A stretch of 64,000 nt of DNA from G965267335 sp965267335 (GCA_965267335.1 OZ253953.1:806001-870000), one strand, 5' to 3'. Positions 1 through 9,223 are shown, counted from the first letter of the stretch. Translations and numbers: made by a program. The notes: generated by a model not told the origin, from the sequence alone.

Positions 1-983
1 ACGGGTAGTTTTTTTAGTTGGTCCCAAAAGTCAATAAGGAAAAAGATGAGTAGGGTACCGGGAAGGAATACTCCCAGAATACCAACTATACCACCAAGTA
101 TTGGCATTTCTGTTGCTGACATTGCGCCCAAGTAACCACAAAACGAAAACATAGGTCCGGGCATTGCTCTCACCATCGCATAACCATTCAGGAATTCGTC
201 ATTCGTCAAGAGTTTTTCTGTTTCTACAAACTCTCCTTGCAAGAAAGGAATGAGCACATCACCTCCACCAAAAATCATACTTCCGTTACGATAAAATTTG
301 TCGAAGAGTCCCAGGAATTCATTTTGTACAAAAAAGGTAGAAATGGTAGAGCCAATGAGAATGGTCAGGAATATAATAAGGTAGGTCCATTTAATTTTAA
401 TTGGCTCCGTTTTGATGACCTCGGACTTCTTTTTTAATGTCGCTGTGATTACACCACCAATTATAAGCAACAATGGAAAGACCAGGGCAGTAAGAAATGA
501 CCGTTCTAGGATGATCAAAATAAGGACACTAGCGATCAGGGAGAAGAAAGCCAGAATCCATTGAATGCGTTCTCTCAACACCTTAGCTCCAATTTTATAG
601 GCAGCGAAACATATGAAGCCAATCGCCATGGGCTTCACATACTTCATGAAATCTAAGCTGATTTGCTGTTCTTGCAAGTGTTGAAATCCGATAGCAATAG
701 AGATCATACCTATTGCTGCCGGTAACAACCAGATCAACAAAGTAATAAAAGCTAGTGGTATGCCTCCGAGTTTATAACCCAGCGCTGTGATGGTTTGGGT
801 TGATGTTGGTCCGGGGAGAATTTGGCAGAGAGCATTTAATTCTATCAATTCCTTTTCTGTCACATACTTCCTTTCGTCTACCATTCGCTGAAATAGCAGA
901 GCTACGTGTGCTTGTGGCCCTCCGAAAGCAGAAAACGCCAGTATAAATACATCGGTAAGATATTTCCCTTTGGAGTGGCTCAT
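1..983 (-). CDS. chrA: Chromate transporter (ChrA family), 3' end cut by window edge
   Basis: This is a polytopic inner-membrane protein of the CHR family, whose characterised members export chromate. Reading on the minus strand from ATG at 983, the N-terminus carries the family signature FGGPQAH near residue 21 and LPGPTSTQ near residue 54. A second half contains FGGGDVLIPFL and a second MPGP motif, so both CHR halves are present before the frame leaves the window without a stop. The start codon overlaps the stop of the upstream oxygenase gene by 4 bp (ATGA), so the two are probably translationally coupled. Substrate is inferred from the family; many CHR proteins have untested specificity. 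Confidence 0.88.
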   Translation of the reverse strand, partial: MSHSKGKYLTDVFILAFSAFGGPQAHVALLFQRMVDERKYVTEKELIELNALCQILPGPTSTQTITALGYKLGGIPLAFITLLIWLLPAAIGMISIAIGFQHLQEQQISLDFMKYVKPMAIGFICFAAYKIGAKVLRERIQWILAFFSLIASVLILIILERSFLTALVFPLLLIIGGVITATLKKKSEVIKTEPIKIKWTYLIIFLTILIGSTISTFFVQNEFLGLFDKFYRNGSMIFGGGDVLIPFLQGEFVETEKLLTNDEFLNGYAMVRAMPGPMFSFCGYLGAMSATEMPILGGIVGILGVFLPGTLLIFFLIDFWDQLKKLP

Positions 984-1921
984 GCTTTCAGTCCAATTTC
1001 CTTTAGTCTTTCATCAAGAAACTCCCCGGCTGTTAGGTCAGGATATTTTTTCGGGTTTGTTTCATCAATACATTGTGGTAAACAACTGAGGTCCATTTCT
1101 GGTTTTGGATGCATGAAGAACGGAATGGAATAACGGGAGCTTAGCATTTTTTCTGGGGATGGGTTCACGACTCTATGAATAGTTGAGGTAAGTTTATCAT
1201 TAGTCAATCGTTCCAGCATATCTCCAACATTCACAATGATGTGATCGGGAAGGGCTGTCACCGGAATCCACTTTCCGTCCTTGCGCAATAACTCGAGTCC
1301 TTCGGCACTTGCACCCATGAGTAATGTGATGAGATTAATGTCTCCATGTGCTGCGGCCCTTACAGCTCCTTCTTCAACGTCTTCAATATTCTTAATAGGG
1401 TAATAATGGATAAGGCGAAGGATGCTATTACCATGCTGTACCTTTTCTTGAAAATAATCCTTTGGTAGTTCGAGGTACAACGCCAATGCTTCTAGTATGA
1501 TAAGTCCAGTGTTTTCGAGTGTCCGGAAAGCTTCTGACGTTGTTTGTTTGAATTCCGGAACCTCATCTGGCCACACGTTTGCACCAAAATTTTCCTGGCC
1601 CACATGGTAAAACTCTTTTAGGTCACCTTGCTTGCTGTCTTTTGCGTGTTCTTTCTTTTTACTGACGTAACCTCTTTGTCCGTGAAGGTCTTCCCGCTCA
1701 TATTTTTGTTTTACGGAGTCATTTAGTGAAAAGAAATTTTTAGATGCTGTATAGAGCTTTTCCTGTAGCTCATCGGTCAGTCCATGATTCTTTATCGCCA
1801 CAAAACCAATTTGCGAGTAGGCTTCTCCCAGTTGTTGGCTGAATAACTTTTTTTCCTCCGCAGAGCCGTTAGTGAATGTTTTTAAGTCAAGTGAAGGGAC
1901 ATGATCGTATTCAGTTTTCAT
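980..1921 (-). CDS. 2-oxoglutarate/Fe(II)-dependent oxygenase, isopenicillin N synthase-like
   Basis: This is a 313-residue cytosolic oxygenase of the isopenicillin-N-synthase/2OG-Fe(II) superfamily. The N-terminal DIOX_N region has the QIGFVAIKNHG segment at residues 37-47. The iron triad is visible as H192-x-D194 and H249, and R263-x-S265 (RYS) matches the 2-oxoglutarate-binding RxS motif, so the active site appears complete. Length is normal for the family. The reaction cannot be named from sequence, since relatives act on amino acids, peptides and secondary metabolites. The gene's stop overlaps the start of the chromate-transporter gene, so the two form a small minus-strand operon. Confidence 0.9.
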   Translation of the reverse strand: MKTEYDHVPSLDLKTFTNGSAEEKKLFSQQLGEAYSQIGFVAIKNHGLTDELQEKLYTASKNFFSLNDSVKQKYEREDLHGQRGYVSKKKEHAKDSKQGDLKEFYHVGQENFGANVWPDEVPEFKQTTSEAFRTLENTGLIILEALALYLELPKDYFQEKVQHGNSILRLIHYYPIKNIEDVEEGAVRAAAHGDINLITLLMGASAEGLELLRKDGKWIPVTALPDHIIVNVGDMLERLTNDKLTSTIHRVVNPSPEKMLSSRYSIPFFMHPKPEMDLSCLPQCIDETNPKKYPDLTAGEFLDERLKEIGLKA

Positions 1922-2054
1922 TCTTATTTTTTAGAGTTTACCAAAGGTGTCAACTTCAGGACAATTGTAGTTGGGAAGTTAAGTTTTTTTGAAAAAAGTT
2001 CATAAATTCGACAGTGAAGCCTCTTTTAAATTTAAACCAGAAAACAGGAATACT

Positions 2055-2945
2055 ATGAAAAAATCAATCACCCGCGTCTTTATGTTGATGTCTCTAGTTG
2101 CATTTTACTCTTGCGGATCGTCAGACAACAATGAGCAGGAGCAACCCGAGGACGAACAGCAAATCAATGATTCAACCGCTATTGTGGAAGATGAGTCAGG
2201 AATTAAATTGACTCCATTGACCGGATCACCGGAATATGTAGATGCACAATTGACAGTTTCTTCTCCTTCATTTGATGAAAATGCATTAGTATTTACTGAT
2301 GAAAACGGTGATGAAGTAGCCTATAAGTCAGAGGATCTTGTGATAGAATTCAACGTTGAAAATTACGAACTAGGTGTGCAGACAGAAGATGCTGAAGGAA
2401 AAGGATTGGCTAACTCTGGTAAAGGACAGCACATTCACGTTATCCTAAACAATGGCCCCTATAGCGCTGCTTATGAGCCAAAAAAAGAATTTAAAGGGGA
2501 CGCAGCTTTGGAAGATGGTAATTACGTAATGTTGGCCTTCCTTTCACGAAGCTATCACGAAAGTGTAAAGGCCCCCGGAGCTGCTGTATTAAATACATTT
2601 AGTATAGGTGATGAAGTTGGAACATCTGAATTTGACGCCTACGGCTCACATCTGTTTTACAGCAGGCCAAAGGGTACATACACCGGAGATGATACAAAGA
2701 AAGTATTACTAGACTTCTACCTATGGAAAACTGAAATTTCCGAAGAAGGAAACTACGTTGAAGTAACCATTGGAGACTTTACTCAAAAGCTTACCGAATG
2801 GACACCTTATGTTATTGAGGGCTTGCCAATGGGAGAAAATACTATTAAGTTGGAACTTAAAGACAGAGACGGTAACCTGATAGAGGGACCATATAACTCT
2901 GTTGAACGAACTATAACTCTACAGGAAGAAGCTCCTCAAGAGTAA
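2055..2945 (+). CDS. Hypothetical secreted lipoprotein
   Basis: From ATG at 2055 the protein has 296 residues and starts with a lipoprotein signal peptide ending in AFYSC-G (Cys20), followed by an acidic Gln/Glu/Asp linker. An ATG-less upstream extension to a TTG at 1989 would bury the signal peptide, so 2055 is preferred. The body is a soluble beta-rich domain containing the segment GQHIHVILNNGPY and repeated acidic strands. I do not recognise a function. It is followed 25 bp later by a second lipoprotein gene and probably shares its transcript, ending at the terminator near 3.8 kb. Confidence 0.82.
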   Translation: MKKSITRVFMLMSLVAFYSCGSSDNNEQEQPEDEQQINDSTAIVEDESGIKLTPLTGSPEYVDAQLTVSSPSFDENALVFTDENGDEVAYKSEDLVIEFNVENYELGVQTEDAEGKGLANSGKGQHIHVILNNGPYSAAYEPKKEFKGDAALEDGNYVMLAFLSRSYHESVKAPGAAVLNTFSIGDEVGTSEFDAYGSHLFYSRPKGTYTGDDTKKVLLDFYLWKTEISEEGNYVEVTIGDFTQKLTEWTPYVIEGLPMGENTIKLELKDRDGNLIEGPYNSVERTITLQEEAPQE

Positions 2946-2970
2946 TTTTTAAACCCAAATTACACACATC

Positions 2971-3774
2971 ATGAAAAAAGTATTCTATAGTTTTTTGTCC
3001 CTAGCATTGGTGTTCTCGCTATACTCTTGTGGAGGAGGTGAGTCAGAAACAGAAGAAACCACAGAAGATTTAACAACAGAAGAAGTTGAAGAAACAACTG
3101 AGGAAGAGGCTGCCGAAGAGGTAGAAGAAGTTAATCCTTTTGAAGGTAAAACAGCAGTAGCCCTAAGAGATTCCTGGATTTCTGATAAGCCAGGAGGTAA
3201 GAAAGAAGGAGTGAAATGGTTGAAAAAGTTTGTGTTTGGAAACAAACTTCAGATGTTGGGTGACAGCGCCAAAATCGGAAACGGAACTTATTTTAAAGTG
3301 AAAACACCGGATGGAACGGAAGGTTGGTCAAGCACCTGGTCAATTGCTCCTGATGCGAAGGTTGCGGTTGTCGTAAAGGACGCTTCTATTTACAAAAGCC
3401 CTGATATTACTTCAGTTACTTCAGAAAAAGTTCCAATGGGTGAGATCGTTGTTGTGTTAAATAACGATATGGAAATTGGTTTCAATGAATTCTTCACTAA
3501 GGACAAAAAGTCTAAGGGGTGGATCAAGGCTGGAAGTGGCTTATCAGAATCAGATACTGACCTAGAGTTGGCAATTATGATTAGTAGTGCAGAAGCTCAA
3601 AAAGATCCAGAGAAGAAACTCGCAGTTTATTCTGAGATCGTTGATAATTCCAGCTACGCTGGCTCCGCTCTTTACAAAGGAGCAATTGAAAGAAAATCAG
3701 AACTAGAATCAGAGATTGCAAATGCAGTAACTGAAGAAGCAGAAGAAGAGACAGAAGAAGCACCAGAGGAGTAA
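2971..3774 (+). CDS. Lipoprotein with SH3-like domains
   Basis: This 267-residue protein begins with a clear lipoprotein signal (residues 1-20, SLYSC-G). A highly acidic Glu/Thr-rich linker follows (about 23-52). The next region, about 60-190, looks like two bacterial SH3-like modules: one begins VALRDSWISDKPGG and ends at GTEGWSSTW, the other begins AVVVKDASIYKSPD and ends at KGWIKAGSGL. The C-terminus is helical (SAEAQKDPEKKLAVYSEIV) and closes with another Glu-rich tail. SH3-like modules in periplasmic lipoproteins often bind cell-wall or protein ligands; the ligand here is unknown. The gene follows the lipoprotein gene at 2055 in the same direction. Confidence 0.82.
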   Translation: MKKVFYSFLSLALVFSLYSCGGGESETEETTEDLTTEEVEETTEEEAAEEVEEVNPFEGKTAVALRDSWISDKPGGKKEGVKWLKKFVFGNKLQMLGDSAKIGNGTYFKVKTPDGTEGWSSTWSIAPDAKVAVVVKDASIYKSPDITSVTSEKVPMGEIVVVLNNDMEIGFNEFFTKDKKSKGWIKAGSGLSESDTDLELAIMISSAEAQKDPEKKLAVYSEIVDNSSYAGSALYKGAIERKSELESEIANAVTEEAEEETEEAPEE

Positions 3775-3795
3775 AAATATTGTTTGCTCAGTATG

Positions 3796-3827
3796 AAGCC
3801 CGGCACATACGTGTTCGGGCTTTTTAT
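3796..3827 (+). terminator. Rho-independent terminator
   Basis: AAGCCCG (3796-3802) pairs with CGGGCTT (3816-3822). Inner CAC/GTG pairing strengthens the stem, and a T-run follows. It ends the two-lipoprotein transcript. Confidence 0.85.
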
Positions 3828-4048
3828 TTGGTATTCTTAATAAATACTTTACCCAATCATTACAAAAGCATAATTCCCAAATAACCCCAACTTTACATTG
3901 CTCAGCTACCTTTGATAAACCAATGTTTAACAATCATTAAACATTTATCATTAGTCAACGAACAAAACAAAAAGAGCAGAATGCTATCTGCTTCCAAAAG
4001 TTACTCTGACCCCAATAATCTAACCCACCACCTGATTTCCCTTTATTT

Positions 4049-4081
4049 TTTGATTCTAAATTCCCCCTTAGAATCACTTTG
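4049..4081 (+). promoter_or_regulatory. Candidate Bacteroidetes promoter
   Basis: TTTG at 4049-4052 is followed after 21 bp by TCACTTTG (4074-4081), one or two bases from the Bacteroidetes -7 consensus TAnnTTTG. It lies about 40 bp before the metallophosphoesterase start. The rest of the 3828-4119 spacer shows nothing else recognisable. Confidence 0.35.
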
Positions 4082-4119
4082 TCTAAACGAATATCTACCT
4101 AATCTAAAAAGAGCTAGTA

Positions 4120-5016
4120 ATGAAAAAGTACAAAAAAAGAAAAGTCGACCTCTTGGTCCTTTCTGATATACATTTGGGCACCTTTGGGTGTCGTGCAAAA
4201 GAACTTCTCAAATACCTGAAAACGGTCAACCCTGAGGTTGTAGTATTGAACGGAGACATCATTGATGCCTGGCAGTTTAACAAAAGATACTTCCCTAAGT
4301 CTCACATGAAGGTTATCAAGTATTTTACTTCACTGTTGGCAAAGGGGACCAAAGTGTATTATGTGACTGGTAACCATGATGAGATGCTAAGAAAGTTTGA
4401 AGGATTCAGACTAGGGAGTTTAGAGATTGTCAATAAGCTTGTGTTAGATCTTGATGGTCAAAAGGCCTGGATATTTCATGGTGATGTGTTTGACGTTACA
4501 ATGAAAAGTTCCAAATGGCTGGCCAAACTCGGAGGCATCGGATATGACATTCTTATCATGCTCAATACTCTGGTCAACTGGTTCAGTCGGAAGCTTGGCC
4601 GGGGCCGTATTTCATTCTCCAAGAGAATAAAGAACAGTGTAAAAAGTGCGGTGAAACATATCAATAATTTTGAGGAGACCGCAGCAGACATTGCTATCGC
4701 CAACAATTACGATTATGTAGTATGCGGCCACATACATCAGCCTCAGATGAGACAGATTAAGAATAAAGAAGGGCAGAGTGTTACATACCTGAACTCCGGT
4801 GACTGGATAGAAAACTTGACAGCCCTCGAATATAGGAAAGGCCAATGGAAAATCTACGACTACTACCAGGATGAGTATGCTCAGAATATTGATCAAAAAT
4901 ATCATACGAAAGATGAAGAATTGAAAAAGGCGGGATATAAGAACAAGCAGCTCTTTAATGAGATGCTTCAGGAGTTTCAATTTGCTTCGGTTAATGTAAA
5001 CGGAAGAAAACCATGA
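4120..5016 (+). CDS. Calcineurin-like metallophosphoesterase, LpxH-like
   Basis: This 298-residue protein carries all the metal-binding motifs of the calcineurin-like fold: SDIHLG (D16, H18), NGDIID (D46), GNHDE (N85-H86-D87), FHGD (H120) and CGHIHQP near residue 203. The order and length resemble the UDP-2,3-diacylglucosamine pyrophosphatase (LpxH/YbbF) branch. It lacks a signal peptide and is probably cytosolic or membrane-peripheral. Its stop overlaps the next gene, a MurG-like glycosyltransferase, by 4 bp (ATGA), which points to a shared role in lipid-linked sugar metabolism. Whether it is the true LpxH or a paralogue acting on another phospho-substrate cannot be told from sequence. Confidence 0.88.
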   Translation: MKKYKKRKVDLLVLSDIHLGTFGCRAKELLKYLKTVNPEVVVLNGDIIDAWQFNKRYFPKSHMKVIKYFTSLLAKGTKVYYVTGNHDEMLRKFEGFRLGSLEIVNKLVLDLDGQKAWIFHGDVFDVTMKSSKWLAKLGGIGYDILIMLNTLVNWFSRKLGRGRISFSKRIKNSVKSAVKHINNFEETAADIAIANNYDYVVCGHIHQPQMRQIKNKEGQSVTYLNSGDWIENLTALEYRKGQWKIYDYYQDEYAQNIDQKYHTKDEELKKAGYKNKQLFNEMLQEFQFASVNVNGRKP

Positions 5017-6044
5017 GAATTTTATATGCTATTCAAGGAACTGGTAACGGGCATTTAAGTCGAGCCAATGATATTATTCCTATACTACAAAAGATTGGAG
5101 ACCTTGATATATTAGTAAGTGGTATTCAGGCTGATGTCAGCATACCTTATGATATTAAGTATAAGCTACGCGGGATGAGTTTCATTTTTGGTAAAAAAGG
5201 AGGTGTTGACCTTTGGGATACCTGGAAAAAGACAAACACCCGTCACCTCTGGAAAGAGATTCGGAAGTTGCCGATCAAAGATTACGACATTGTCATTAAT
5301 GATTTTGAGCCGGTATCGGCCTGGGCTTGCAAACTTCGAAGAGTTCCATGCATCGGTTTGAGTCATCAGGCAGCGGTGTTAAATAAAAATGCACCCAGGC
5401 CCAAGAAATCTGATTGGTTGGGTAAGAATATTCTTAAGTACTATGCTCCTGTGAAACATAAATATGGTTTCCATTTCAAACAGTTTGACGAAAACATATT
5501 TACTCCCGTTATAAGGCAACAGGTCAGGGATCAGGAAATTAAAAACTTAGGTCATTATACCGTTTATCTTCCCTCTTATGGAGATAATAAACTAATCAAA
5601 AAGCTATCCCGATTTACAGATGTGAAATGGGAGGTTTTTTCCAAACACACAAAAGAAACTTACAACGAAGAAAATGTTTTTATTACTCCCATTAATAATG
5701 AAGCTTTTATCAAGAGTATGGCGACAAGCGAAGGGGTACTTTGTGGGGCGGGCTTTGAGACACCAGCTGAAGCACTTTTCCTGGGGAAAAAATTATTGGT
5801 AATACCAATGAAGTCACAGTACGAGCAACAATGTAATGCAGCAGCACTTAAGGATATGGGGGTGTCTGTGATGAAGAACCTTAAGGAAAAAAGAATGCAC
5901 AAACTGGAAAGTTGGCTAAAAGAAGATGAGCATATTGAGGTCAATTACCCCAATAACACAGAGTTTATCATCCAAAGTATTATTGAGCGCCACTGGTATG
6001 GAAGGCAAAGTGGCGAATTAAGTTTAGATAATGCAATCGTATAA
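5013..6044 (+). CDS. MurG-like (GT28/GT-B) glycosyltransferase
   Basis: This is a 343-residue GT-B fold protein. The N-terminal MRILYAIQGTGNGHLSRA contains the glycine-rich GNGHLSRA motif typical of COG1819/MurG-like transferases. The C-terminal half has CGAGFETPAEALFLGKKLL, the nucleotide-sugar donor motif. It starts inside the stop of the metallophosphoesterase gene, and a GH1 glycosidase gene follows 36 bp later, so the three are likely cotranscribed. Glycosyl transfer to a lipid or a small acceptor is inferred. The acceptor is unknown. Confidence 0.85.
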   Translation: MRILYAIQGTGNGHLSRANDIIPILQKIGDLDILVSGIQADVSIPYDIKYKLRGMSFIFGKKGGVDLWDTWKKTNTRHLWKEIRKLPIKDYDIVINDFEPVSAWACKLRRVPCIGLSHQAAVLNKNAPRPKKSDWLGKNILKYYAPVKHKYGFHFKQFDENIFTPVIRQQVRDQEIKNLGHYTVYLPSYGDNKLIKKLSRFTDVKWEVFSKHTKETYNEENVFITPINNEAFIKSMATSEGVLCGAGFETPAEALFLGKKLLVIPMKSQYEQQCNAAALKDMGVSVMKNLKEKRMHKLESWLKEDEHIEVNYPNNTEFIIQSIIERHWYGRQSGELSLDNAIV

Positions 6045-6080
6045 AAGGCCTACGTTTTATCACCGGGAAATTATTTTTTC

Positions 6081-7442
6081 ATGAAGAAATACAAGAAGTA
6101 CACTCGCCAGGAGTTTGGAGAAGACTTTGTTTGGGGTGTATCGACCGCATCTTATCAGGTAGAAGGGGCGCATAATGTTGATGGCAAAGGTCCCTCAATA
6201 TGGGATGATTTTACCAGCAAGAGGAAAAAGATATACAAAGGGCATCATGGTAATATAGCTTGTGACTTTTACAACCGCTTCGAAAGTGACCTTGATCTGA
6301 TGAAGTCAATGAATATTAAGAACTTCAGATTTTCACTTTCCTGGTCACGAATATTGCCCAATGGTACCGGACAAATAAACCCAAAAGGCATTGAGTACTA
6401 TGATAGGTTAATTGATCAATGTCTTCATCGAGGGATTGAACCCTGGATTACTCTATATCATTGGGACCTACCATTAGCTTTAGAAAAACAAGGGGGTTGG
6501 ACGAACAGAAATGTTATACAGTGGTTCACCGAATACGTTGATCTATGTACGCGAACCTTTGGTGACAGAGTGAAAAAGTGGATGGTCCTGAATGAGCCGA
6601 TGGTATATGTTGGTGCGGGCTACTTCATGGGTGTTCACGCTCCCGGTAAGAAGGGACTGGGAAATTTTTTGTCAGCGATGCACCACAGCGTGATGTGTCA
6701 GGCAGAAGGGGGTCGAATAGTGAAATACAATGTCCCTGATTCTGAGGTAGGCACCACTTTTTCATGTTCGCATATAGAGGCCTACAGCGATCGAGAAAAA
6801 GATCAGAAAGCGGCTATGAGAATGGATGCACTATTGAACAGGTTGTGTCTGGAGCCACTTTTAGGTCTTGGATATCCTACGGATGACCTCAAAGTTTTCA
6901 GAAGATTTGAGAAGTATATGGTGAATGGTGACGAAAAAAACATGCAATTCGATTTTGACTTCATCGGCATTCAGAACTACACTCGTGAGATCGTCAGGCA
7001 TTCTTATTTAGTTCCATTTTTGCGTTCGAAAATTATTGGAGCAGATAAACGGGGCGTAAAACATACCGTGATGAACTGGGAGGTATTTCCTGAATCGATT
7101 TATCACATATTGAAGAAGTTCAATTCTTACCCGGAAATAAAGAACATCTATGTTACAGAGAACGGGGCGGCCTTCCGGGACAAGTTTGTTGAAGGAAGTG
7201 TGCATGATAAACAAAGAACAAAATATCTTAAGAAGTACATCGGTCAGGTATTACGGGCCAAAGAAGAAGGGGTAAACGTGAAAGGCTACTTCGTTTGGAC
7301 ATTTACAGATAATTTTGAGTGGGCCGAAGGATACAAACCAAGGTTTGGCCTGGTGTATACCGATTTCAAAACCCAGGAAAGGATAGTAAAGTCATCCGGA
7401 GAGTGGTATGCTAAGTTTTTGAATGGAGAGGTCAAAAATTAG
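6081..7442 (+). CDS. Glycoside hydrolase family 1 (beta-glucosidase-like)
   Basis: This 453-residue protein covers a complete GH1 barrel. The N-terminus has FVWGVSTASYQVEGA, the acid/base glutamate lies in LNEPMVY (E172), and the nucleophile lies in YVTENGAAF (E360). The sugar-binding W(T)F-x-DNFEW segment is present near the C-terminus. It has no signal peptide, so it should act in the cytosol. The neighbours, a phosphoesterase and a glycosyltransferase, suggest it trims or recycles an intracellular glycoside or glycolipid rather than a polymer. Beta-glucosidase activity is a family default; beta-galactosidase or other specificity is possible. Confidence 0.92.
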   Translation: MKKYKKYTRQEFGEDFVWGVSTASYQVEGAHNVDGKGPSIWDDFTSKRKKIYKGHHGNIACDFYNRFESDLDLMKSMNIKNFRFSLSWSRILPNGTGQINPKGIEYYDRLIDQCLHRGIEPWITLYHWDLPLALEKQGGWTNRNVIQWFTEYVDLCTRTFGDRVKKWMVLNEPMVYVGAGYFMGVHAPGKKGLGNFLSAMHHSVMCQAEGGRIVKYNVPDSEVGTTFSCSHIEAYSDREKDQKAAMRMDALLNRLCLEPLLGLGYPTDDLKVFRRFEKYMVNGDEKNMQFDFDFIGIQNYTREIVRHSYLVPFLRSKIIGADKRGVKHTVMNWEVFPESIYHILKKFNSYPEIKNIYVTENGAAFRDKFVEGSVHDKQRTKYLKKYIGQVLRAKEEGVNVKGYFVWTFTDNFEWAEGYKPRFGLVYTDFKTQERIVKSSGEWYAKFLNGEVKN

Positions 7443-7865
7443 TTTGACGATTTTCTTCACTTGAATCGTATGGAAATCTGTTCACCCACTTTTAAAATCG
7501 ACCTGTATGAAATTTTCAGTAAAACCTCTATTTTTTAGCAGATCAGTACTTCTTCAGCTGTAAAAGTAATATAGAAAAATATCGGAGCGAATTGAGGGCC
7601 CAATGTATTCAAGTTCTGAAATGGGGACACTCGATAATGAAGAACTACAGTAGAAAAAGAATGTGATTGGACTATGGAAAAAATACTGAAAGATCACAAT
7701 ATTGACTACATCCAAGTCGGGAAATTCTTATTGAAAGGTTAGACTAGTCTATGAAAATAGATTGCGTCAAAAGTAGTTTGAACGAGTAACGATTATTCCC
7801 TTCGATTATATTGATTAGAGTTCCTTTCAAAGGTCAGGGAGACACTGATCCGAGGAAAGCTTTTA
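7443..7865. other. Non-coding stretch, 423 bp
   Basis: I see no convincing gene or RNA here. The longest plus-strand reading worth noting is a 22-codon ORF at 7674-7742, with no recognisable similarity. Stops are frequent in all frames, so this may be decayed coding sequence or simple spacer between convergent genes. No terminator hairpin is evident after the GH1 gene. Confidence 0.5.
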
Positions 7866-8774
7866 CTAGTCTACAATAAGTTTTTTGACGAAGCTACTTG
7901 CTTCAAGCCTGAATTCAACTAAATAAATTCCAGGAGATAAATTAGTCACATCAAATTGAGAAATATTTTCACCAGAGATAGCCTTGACAAGCACCCCAAG
8001 TTGGTTATACAGTAAAATCTCACTTATCTTCTGATCACTTGAGTTTGAAACAGTAACAGTTTTGTATGCGGGATTTGGAAATAGTGAAACCTGATCTTCT
8101 CCGACATTTGTTCCATCAACTGAAGTTACGGAGCAGGATGATAAATTATCCAAAGCTAGCCCCACACTTGTTGAGGTTCCTGTGTGCTTTATTTCAATTC
8201 GGATGAAAGGAGTGTTTTCAGTCTCTAGGTCAATTTCCCAAAATGAAGCTTTACCGTTATTATCAGAGTTACCATTTCCACTTATAACAACTGGTGTCCC
8301 CACAGGAGAATCAGTCAAAATTTCCGAATGAGCTGTAATTGTCCATTCTTCATTACCATCTACATCAATTAGGTCACCACTGGAGTACAAAGTATTTGCA
8401 TCGTATACAATGTTCAATGTCTCAGGCGTGAAGTTTGGCGTTACAGAAAGGAATTTGCAACCAAGATTTTCACCATCAGCAGGCATATTGGCTACTGTAC
8501 TTGTAGATACGCCACAGCCAGCTTCAGACCGATTAACTCCATTAAAGGCAGTACCATTCGCACCATTATTTGCTCCAACCGTAGCGATCACCGGATGATT
8601 ATCATCAGAGACGGAACCCATATAGAATTTGACTCCGCACGATGTTCCGGAATATTGATCGTAAAGTTCAGTTCCTTCAGTAAATGAGCCATCCTCGAAG
8701 TCAATAGTTTGCGCTTGAAGTTTAAGAATGAACAACTGGAAGAAAACGAGAGCTGTAAAAGAGAGTTTGGCCAT
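7866..8774 (-). CDS. Secreted protein with T9SS type A sorting domain
   Basis: This 302-residue protein has a signal peptide (residues 1-21, ending LQAQ). The C-terminal 75 residues or so are a Por secretion-system sorting domain: LFPNPAYKTVTV, then LYNQLGVLVK, then LSPGIYLVEF, ending in a short VKKLIVD tail. The central part (about 22-215) is a beta-rich domain with the features of a carbohydrate-binding or jelly-roll module, but no family is recognised. It would cross the outer membrane through the type IX system and be processed at the sorting domain. It is monocistronic on the minus strand. Confidence 0.88.
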   Translation of the reverse strand: MAKLSFTALVFFQLFILKLQAQTIDFEDGSFTEGTELYDQYSGTSCGVKFYMGSVSDDNHPVIATVGANNGANGTAFNGVNRSEAGCGVSTSTVANMPADGENLGCKFLSVTPNFTPETLNIVYDANTLYSSGDLIDVDGNEEWTITAHSEILTDSPVGTPVVISGNGNSDNNGKASFWEIDLETENTPFIRIEIKHTGTSTSVGLALDNLSSCSVTSVDGTNVGEDQVSLFPNPAYKTVTVSNSSDQKISEILLYNQLGVLVKAISGENISQFDVTNLSPGIYLVEFRLEASSFVKKLIVD

Positions 8775-8839
8775 AGGGTAATTCGTTGATGATAAGCATA
8801 TGCTAAAAGTATAAATTTAATAAAAACGGATATAATTAG

Positions 8840-9217
8840 CTAATAATTAGATAGTTTGCCCCTCAAAATCTTCTCCATCTTCTTTCCTTTGGCCAATTCA
8901 TCCACCAGCTTGTCGAGGTATCTTACTTGTTGGGTCAAAGGATTTTCTATTTCCTCTACCCGATAACCACAAATCACTCCTGTAATCAAATGAGCGTGTG
9001 GGTTCAAAGAAGCTTGCTGAAAAAAGGTCTCGAATGTAATATTTGCATTGATAAGCTCTTGCACCTTTTTTTCATCATAGCCTGTTAGCCATTGAATAAC
9101 CTGGTGTAACTCTTCGACCGTGCGGCCTTTTCTCTCAACTTTGGTTACATAGTGAGGGTACACTGAGGCAAATGTCATATTAGCTATGCGTTCGTCATGA
9201 TGTGCTGTACTCTTCAT
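8840..9217 (-). CDS. DUF2200 family protein
   Basis: This 125-residue protein matches the DUF2200 family over its whole length. The hallmark N-terminal pattern is HDERIANMTFASVYPHYV followed by VERKGRTVEELHQVIQWLTGY. No catalytic function is established for the family. It starts 6 bp after the stop of the DUF1801 gene, so the two form a minus-strand pair. Confidence 0.85.
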   Translation of the reverse strand: MKSTAHHDERIANMTFASVYPHYVTKVERKGRTVEELHQVIQWLTGYDEKKVQELINANITFETFFQQASLNPHAHLITGVICGYRVEEIENPLTQQVRYLDKLVDELAKGKKMEKILRGKLSNY

Positions 9218-9223
9218 GCTGCT

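Noticed and set aside
237..437. Short plus-strand frame at the left edge
   Set aside because: It lies within the minus-strand chromate-transporter gene, which explains the open frames.
3912..4166. An 84-codon plus-strand frame before the metallophosphoesterase
   Set aside because: AT-rich spacer with no protein-like pattern, and it overlaps the true start of the next gene in another frame.
4612..4980. A 122-codon hydrophobic minus-strand frame inside the metallophosphoesterase gene
   Set aside because: Hydrophobicity is a by-product of the antisense of charged codons; the sense gene carries all metal motifs.
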